Assembly (NCBI GenBank): GCA_019096155.1
Contig: JAHCVI010000003.1
Location: 3,224,001-3,288,000 of the forward strand
Direction: 5' to 3'
Source: Staphylotrichum longicolle
Taxonomy: Eukaryota > Ascomycota > Sordariomycetes > Sordariales > Chaetomiaceae
DNA: 64,000 bases
A program made the translations under genes and the position numbers. How positions within the stretch are numbered: position 1 is the first letter of the stretch; every line of letters starts with the position of its first letter. Shown here one piece after another: positions 58,240 through 64,000 of the stretch. A model generated the notes under the pieces. That model made no database searches and had not been told where the DNA came from. It worked only from the letters and a program-made list of their open reading frames with translations.

Positions 58240-60392
58240 ATGTCAGCCGTTGCAGATACTCGCCGGATGGCAGAGCAGAGCCTGACCCTGGACGATGTCA
58301 GTGTGTTGATCAAGAACGCTCGGGCATCAGCTCGTCCTGGTACAATTCATTCCTGTCAGCTTTGTAACGCCCGAGAATTAGACCCGCTCTCGCACGTGGA
58401 GACAGACGATCATATCGAACCCTACTGCGCCGTCAAGTATCGCGGCACGACGGTGCTGGAAGGAGTCTCGAAAGGTTGTGACTTCTTCCAGGAGTTGATC
58501 ACCGAACTGGAATACAACCTCCATGAGAGAGGATATGGCGACGGCAGCGGCTATGTCTTCGAGTTTCGACCCCAGAAGTGGATCTGTGAGTTAAGATTCG
58601 GGAAGACATTTGAATGGGTGCATATAAAATGGAAAAGCGCGGACGGTGAATTGCCTGAGATGCCACTCCCTGATATGGCTGGGCCGAGTCCACGAGTTTA
58701 CTCTTTTGTGGCCGATGAAGGTAACCATCATCACGCCTAGAAACGGGTTGCTTAATGTCCCTAAGCTAATAACCTGTCGCAGACGATCCGGCCTCTCGAA
58801 GCATCAGCGCCCGGCCGTTCTCCTACGAGTGCAGTGCGGGTCAGGCGACGGCCTGCGCAGAAAACTTGCTGCGCATCTGCGAGACACACCATGAAGCTTG
58901 CTCGAAACCAAATCCGTCGTTCGTGCCAACGAGGCTCTTACATCTTCAGTCGGGTAGCAACGGCCAGATCTTGGTCACTCTCGAAACGGATGCCGCAAAA
59001 AAGTGCCACGGAACGACAAGGGGGGTGGAATATGTTGCCCTTAGCTACTGCTGGGGCGGGGCGCAAGAGCTGCAGCTGAACACTCAATCCGAGAAGGAGC
59101 TAACACGCGGCATTCATGTGTCCTCTCTTCCGCAGACCCTTCGAGACGCCGTTCTGGTCACATGGGAACTTGGAGTTCGCTTCATTTGGATCGACTGTCT
59201 CTGCATCCGCCAAGACAACCGACACGATCTTGACACCGAGATTGCTCAGATCCCGACCATTTATGAGAACTCACACATCACCATCTCAGCCGCCCGTGCA
59301 ACTCATAGCCGGGAGGGATTTCTGCACCACTCATCACTCCCTCCACGCCAAAAGACAGCCTTCAGGCTGCCCTTCGGTTGCCCTGACGTGAATCTTGGGT
59401 CGGTCATTCTCTTCCACGCCCAATTCTACTCGCCCATCGATGAACGAGCTTGGACTCTTCAGGAGTATCTTCTATCGCGACGAGTACTCCAATTTACAAA
59501 CCTTCAGCTTCATTGGACGTGTCGACAGACTGCTCTATTTTGCGGCGACGAAACGGACTCATTGCCAGGCCCATACATCAGGAAACTGTCAGCGATCCAT
59601 CGCATGTACCTCGGATTCAATGCTACCAGATATACATGCAGAGACTGGATGAATATCGTCGAAGAATATACGAAACGAAGCTTGACGTATGACGCTGACA
59701 AGCTAAAGGCGATTTCCGGAGTCGCCCAAAAATGGGGGGCTGGTTCCGGAGACACGTATGCGGCTGGGCTCTGGCGTTCACATCTTCCGCTCGGGCTTTT
59801 GTGGACATTTGCGCAGCCATTCCGTCCTGCTTTCACGACATACCTAGCACCATCGTGGTCCTGGGCCAGCGTGGACGGGGAAATCGACTATTTTGAGAGC
59901 CTACACACGGAGGTGGACAGCGAACTTGCGATCGAATCCTGTTTTGCTCTACCAACATACAAAGAAGCACCCTATGGTAGTGTTGAGTCGGGATCATTAA
60001 CCATCCATGGGCACTTACAAGAAGCACTTTGGCTTGATTCATCCCCATCTCTTCCTTCGTCTAGCGGCGAAGTTCTTGATCTCAGCGTCGCCACGGTCCA
60101 CGAGGATTTCTTCGAGGATACCTCGGGATGCAAAAATGAGAAACCCACCCTCTACGCTCTTCAGGTTTGCATTTTTGACGAAGAAACGGGTGCAGGTCCT
60201 TCTGGTCTCATTCTCGCTCAAGACGGAGACAAGTTTAAGCGGGTTGGAGTATTCACCTTCCAGCCTCCGGGTGAGGACGATGTGCGACGGCTACAGGACT
60301 ATGCAGCCATATCTTCGTTCTCGGAGGATATTCTAAGCGTTCAGAGACGTGCGTTTAGAAATGTAACGCCTCAAAGGATCACAATTCTATAG
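58240..60392 (+). CDS. HET-domain (heterokaryon-incompatibility-type) protein
   Basis: Two exons (58240-58720, 58783-60392; GTAACC..GTCGCAG with CTAAT branch, phase 1) encode 696 residues. The HET domain starts at residue 242 with EYVALSYCWGG, then LPQTLRDAVLVTWELGVRFIWIDCLCIRQD, and IPTIYENSHITISAARATHSREGFL. These are the three conserved blocks of the family. Residues 1-240 hold several cysteines (SCQLCNAREL, FSYECSAG, ACAENLLRICETHHEAC), a layout common to fungal HET genes with an N-terminal extension. The part after about 400 includes WTLQEYLLSRRVLQF and SWSWASVDG, usual downstream blocks. HET proteins can trigger cell death after recognition of non-self. No STAND or NACHT partner gene lies nearby, and the function is inferred. 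Confidence 0.9.
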
Positions 60393-62125
60393 GCGATAGC
60401 GAAGTCACACGGAGGTGGAGGTGATGGGAGATCGCAAGACCAGCATGGGCAACTTCAAGTTGGCGGTTACTTGGAAAGACCAACGCCGACACACAGTCGC
60501 GTTAGCATCGACGCAGGAATGGTGCCAAGGCTCGGCAGCGAGTCCTTGGTCGAGACCATCTCGCTTGTCTTTCACCGTTTCCAGAAGGAGGTGTCATCCT
60601 TGGCTGCTCGTAACTGTCCAGGTGTGGTTGGTGCTGAAAACGGCCATTGCTGTACATACAGAAGTGGTTCGCCACGCATTGCCGAGTCACAATCAGCTAG
60701 AAACTAGCCCCTGCGGACAACCTTCTAACATCCAAAGTCTGGACACTGATTTGGCCTCTACAGTACGTCATGGAGAGGCAAAGGAGGATAAGCATAAACT
60801 GCCACTGGTGTTTCAGAATTCAACACGACATCCCCCAGCCAGTCATATTATGAGCCGACCATCCTCAATCCACTTGAGATAATCCGATCATACCACCGTC
60901 TCCCGATTTAGCAACCTACCTATTCTCGACAGGATGGACCCTTTGCCCCTCTCACCGTGCCGATCCGACACGCGACGTCTTGCGGGTCCCGGATCCAAGG
61001 TAAGCCGGCCAACCCCTGGCATGTCAGCGTTCATGCCGTCACTTGTGTGTGTACTTGGTTACCCCAGCCCCGGCGCTCACTAAACTTACTCATCATGGCT
61101 TTTTCTATTCTGTGACCAGCGGTTCATCGGTATTGACTCGCGATGTCGGTGGTGGCTCGGTGCTTGCCGGTTTGTCTTGGCCCGTGGCAAGGGGTAAGGG
61201 CGGAAGAACACATGCACTTCACACATCCAAGTCATCATCATCCGAATGCAAGGGAAACCTGAAGTTTCATCCAAGGAAAACCAATCCGGTTGATTATCCA
61301 CACCACTCACACTCACACCCTCGGCCCCCAAACTCGCCTCATCCACCTCCCTCGCCATCCATTCTGGCCAACTCCTGCTCGTTCCCGCTCCCTCTCGCAA
61401 TACTGAAAACAAAAGAAAAACAGAGATCCCACAAACACTCTCTCTCGTCTAGCTACAAATATCGCTGCCCGCTGTTGCCGAGTCAAAAGGCGAAAGAAAA
61501 GTAAAAAAAAACAAAACTGAAGAGATTCCAAGGAAATGTCGGGATACCGAAACAGGAAGAAAAGAGAGAGGGAAACAGAGAGAGAGAGAGACAAGAGCCA
61601 GAAGCCAGCGCAGGAAACAGAGATAGATAAGTATCATCAAGTCCGTGAGATCGTATCGTGTAAAAAGTAAAACTAACAAAAAACAACCTCCCGCGCGTAA
61701 GTGTATCTCTAGCATTCCCGCCGCTCAGTGTTCCCCCTTCATTCCTCAGGTATTGCCAGAAAGCGAGAAAGAAAGAAAGGAAAGCCGAAGCGACGTTCGC
61801 ACTAGCTCTGGTCCACCCCTGGTTCCCACATTATCTTGTCTTTGATCTTGTCTTGTCTCGGTCGTAGTCCCTGCCGCCTCCGGTCTAGGTCATCGGAAAG
61901 TGGCGGCGAGGGCTGTGTCGAAGGAGGTTGGTAGTCGAAGTAAAAGCGGGCGGGGTTGGCTTCTTTTACTCCTTCTTGCCGACGAGGACTTGAAAACAAG
62001 AAAAACCCAGTATTAGCCATCCGAAATTGCGCGTAAAGTTTTGTGATCGTTTTGCAGAAATGCGAGCCGGTAGCAAAGCGAGTTCTCGGAGCAAAATCGT
62101 TTGACTTTTGATCCCGAGACGCGCT
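60393..62125. other. Convergent intergenic between HET gene and secreted-protein gene
   Basis: It holds the 3' regions of two convergent genes. An (AG)n tract lies at about 61577-61591. No gene is supported. Confidence 0.5.
61577..61591. repeat. (AG)n microsatellite
   Basis: A short AG-dinucleotide tract in the 3' region of the secreted-protein gene. Confidence 0.8.
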
Positions 62126-62864
62126 CTAGTCGAGAGAGCTGCGCCCCTCCTGAGCGTCCTGCTCGGCGGCGGTGACCACGTCCGAAGTACCGCTGTTGCC
62201 GCTGCTGGGAGCGGCCACAGGGGTGTTCGAGACAGGCGCGCTGATGCCGCCGCTGGGAGCCAGGAGGTTGGGAGTGAAGGAAACCGAGGCTGGGGTCTCG
62301 TGTGAATACACACGTTTTGCCGACAAGAGAGCAAGAGGGTGTGGTTGTTCGAGCTGATGAGAAAAGTGAGGCAGTTAAGAGGAAATTTTACTCACGTTGA
62401 GACGCTACCGACTGGACCTGGGTGACGACGTTGGGCGAGACGAACTGCTGGAGGTCGAGCACGCCAACGTTGTTGAGGAGGCCGAGGTTGAGGTGCTGCA
62501 GCTGGAGCGAGGCGAGGTCGAAGCCGCCGAGAACACCGAGCTGGTTGATCTGCAGGAAGGTGTGCAGCGACTGGAGCTGGAGCAGGCCCTGGATGTCAAA
62601 CACCTGCTGCTGGAAGAGAGGCTGGAACTGCAGGATGTTGAGGTTGTTGACGCTGGCCAGGTTGCCAAGGAGGCCGAGCTGCAGCGAGTTGATGTTGAGC
62701 AGGTAGTTCAGGTTGACCTGGTTGAAGTTGTTGAAGCTGTTGAACGAGTTCAGGTCGAACGCGAACGAGCGAGCCTCGAGGTCGGTGGCAGGAGTGGCAG
62801 GGGCCGCAGGGGCAGCGGTAGCCAGAGTGGCCAGGGCAGAGACGAAGAAGGTAGCAGGCTTCAT
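62126..62864 (-). CDS. Secreted Leu/Asn/Gln-rich cysteine-free protein of unknown function
   Basis: Two exons (62864-62396, 62289-62126; GTGAGT..ACCCCAG, phase 1) encode 210 residues. A signal peptide is evident (MKPATFFVSALATLATAAPA) with likely cleavage near residue 20 and a propeptide-like AAPATPATDLEARS. Residues about 34-140 alternate leucine with Asn and Gln in short repeats (FNSFNNFNQVNLNYLLNINS; LQLGLLGNL; LLQLQSLHTFLQINQLGVL; LQLQHLNLGLLNNVGVL). The C-terminus is Ser/Pro/Thr-rich and ends acidic. No cysteine occurs, which is unlike a hydrophobin or most effectors. The alternating pattern suggests a beta-rich or self-assembling wall or surface protein. I do not recognise a family. The acceptor at 62290 is the only one that fits the phase. 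Confidence 0.8.
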
Positions 62865-64000
62865 TTTGCTGGTTGTGTGGAGAGAATGTTTCTCGGAAAA
62901 AAGAGATTAAACGATTAGAGTTAAGAGCACAGCTGCTGCCATGTTAGTCCCTGTATTGAGTCTTGGTGAGGGAATCGGCCACGTACCTCAAAGATGTTCA
63001 AAGAAGTGAAGGAGTGGAAGCGAACAGCGAGCACAGCTGGAGGAGGATCGTCAGCCTCGAAATGTTTCTCTAGGAGCGGCCATCTGATGTGGATGCTTAC
63101 CTCTGAATGAACGACTGAAGAAGATGATGGACCGGAGTCTTGAAGGCTGGAGTGGTGAGTGGATGAGGAAACAAAAGATGAGAGTCACAGGTGGCCGACT
63201 GAGTTTATATGTCGGCTGGAACGGCACGAACGCCAAGCGCCGCTGCCAGTCCGTGGCATGGCATGAGTGGGAGCCGCGCGCCAAGCTTTCAGGAGCACGA
63301 CGTTATATTCGGAAGGGAGGTTGAGCAACCATCCGGGGCGTGTCAGGTGTGAGGCGGCGTTGGACGGAGGCTGCCGGGTAAAACACCGTGGACAGGGCCA
63401 ACAGGATGTGCCGGGATGGGCTGACGATGCAGGAGAGCCGAGAGCGTCCAGACCAACCAGGCTTGCCCGGGACAGGAACAGACAGGGGGGGGGGCAAGGA
63501 AAATCGCCGAGAGCCAGAAGACGCACCGTCCGGAGGGAGGGTGATCGAGAAGCAACTCGAGACCTACTGCGACGTCATGGCACGGAACACTCGACGACCG
63601 AACTCACGCTGGGGGGGTTGCCAAGAGAAACACGATGGACATGTGTTCATGGGTGACCCAAAGAAAAGCGCCAGACATGTGGAGTGCCCACGCTTGTTGG
63701 GCCTGTCATGTCTAGGGTCTGAGCGCGAGGGGTGTCATTGAAAGCTGGGGGTTGAGGACGGGATGCTCCTCGTCCGAGGTCATCCTGGTGGGGGGTCGCC
63801 AAGGGCCGTCCGATGTATGGAGGTACACTAGGGTCGCAGCATCTCGCCTCATGGCTGGGGCGACAACTCCAAAGAGCCTTTCCCTGATCGCCGCCGAGGA
63901 CGGACAGCTTGTTTCGAGTGTTTCGATGGAGCCAAGCGTCTTAAGTGGGCAAATATGGTAGGAGAGGTCGGGGCGGCGAAGCGACGGGACACGCAGCGCA
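62865..64000. other. Upstream region of secreted-protein gene, to window end
   Basis: A minus-strand promoter region of 1.1 kb. I see no gene reaching the window edge; short open frames have no motifs. Confidence 0.45.

Noticed and set aside
60393..62125. Short frames such as 61043-61504 and 61802-62020
   Set aside because: Ser/Pro/His-rich random-looking products in 3' regions; no start context or motif.

Overview
This is nuclear DNA from a filamentous ascomycete, most likely a Sordariomycete near Neurospora/Chaetomium. Genes are broken by short GT-AG introns (about 45-110 bases) with CTRAC-type branch points. Coding DNA is GC-rich, and the proteins are typical of Pezizomycotina: two Zn2Cys6 factors, a HET-domain protein, a fungal bZIP, a DUF3669 protein, a fungal mitochondrial cPLA2-like enzyme and a CDC3-type septin. 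I place 24 protein genes and one tRNA-Ala. There is no transposon, rDNA, CRISPR array, prophage or classical secondary-metabolite cluster.

Layout. 0.2-6.9 kb: V-ATPase subunit e (VMA9), an NAD(P)-binding dehydrogenase, N-acetylglutamate synthase (arginine pathway, two upstream TGACTCA sites) and a Gvp36-like BAR protein with a GC-AG intron. 7.4-11.1 kb: tRNA-Ala(AGC), LSM4 and a mitochondrial PPR protein. 14.8-21.5 kb: a NirA/NIT4-like Zn2Cys6 factor, a Fhit-type HIT hydrolase and an MFS transporter. 22.7-26.7 kb: ferrochelatase and Ku70, divergently transcribed. 27.2-35.5 kb: a large Q-rich Zn2Cys6 factor, the La protein and mitoribosomal uS4m. 36.9-44.1 kb: a CDC3-type septin and the cPLA2-like enzyme. 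44.6-54.8 kb: mitoribosomal mL44, a complex I B15-like subunit, a RING-H2 protein, a DUF3669 protein, a bZIP factor, the PP2A-like phosphatase Ppg1 and a PCL-type cyclin. 54.8-64 kb is gene-poor, with a HET-domain protein and a secreted Leu/Asn/Gln-rich, cysteine-free protein.

The genes do not form one pathway. Several serve mitochondria (NAGS, ferrochelatase, PPR protein, uS4m, mL44, B15-like subunit, cPLA2-like enzyme), others RNA metabolism (LSM4, La, PPR), and others growth and morphogenesis (septin, Ppg1, cyclin).

The most unusual signal is broken or compensated reading frames in three conserved genes: uS4m (several small indels within about 450 bases), the cPLA2-like gene (one break exactly at the predicted catalytic Asp-Gly element) and Ppg1 (one break in a G-rich tail). 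The remaining genes read cleanly across correctly phased introns, so these three should be checked against raw reads before any biological reading. Several genes have first coding exons of only 3-17 bases, so ATG-scanning annotation will miss their true starts.
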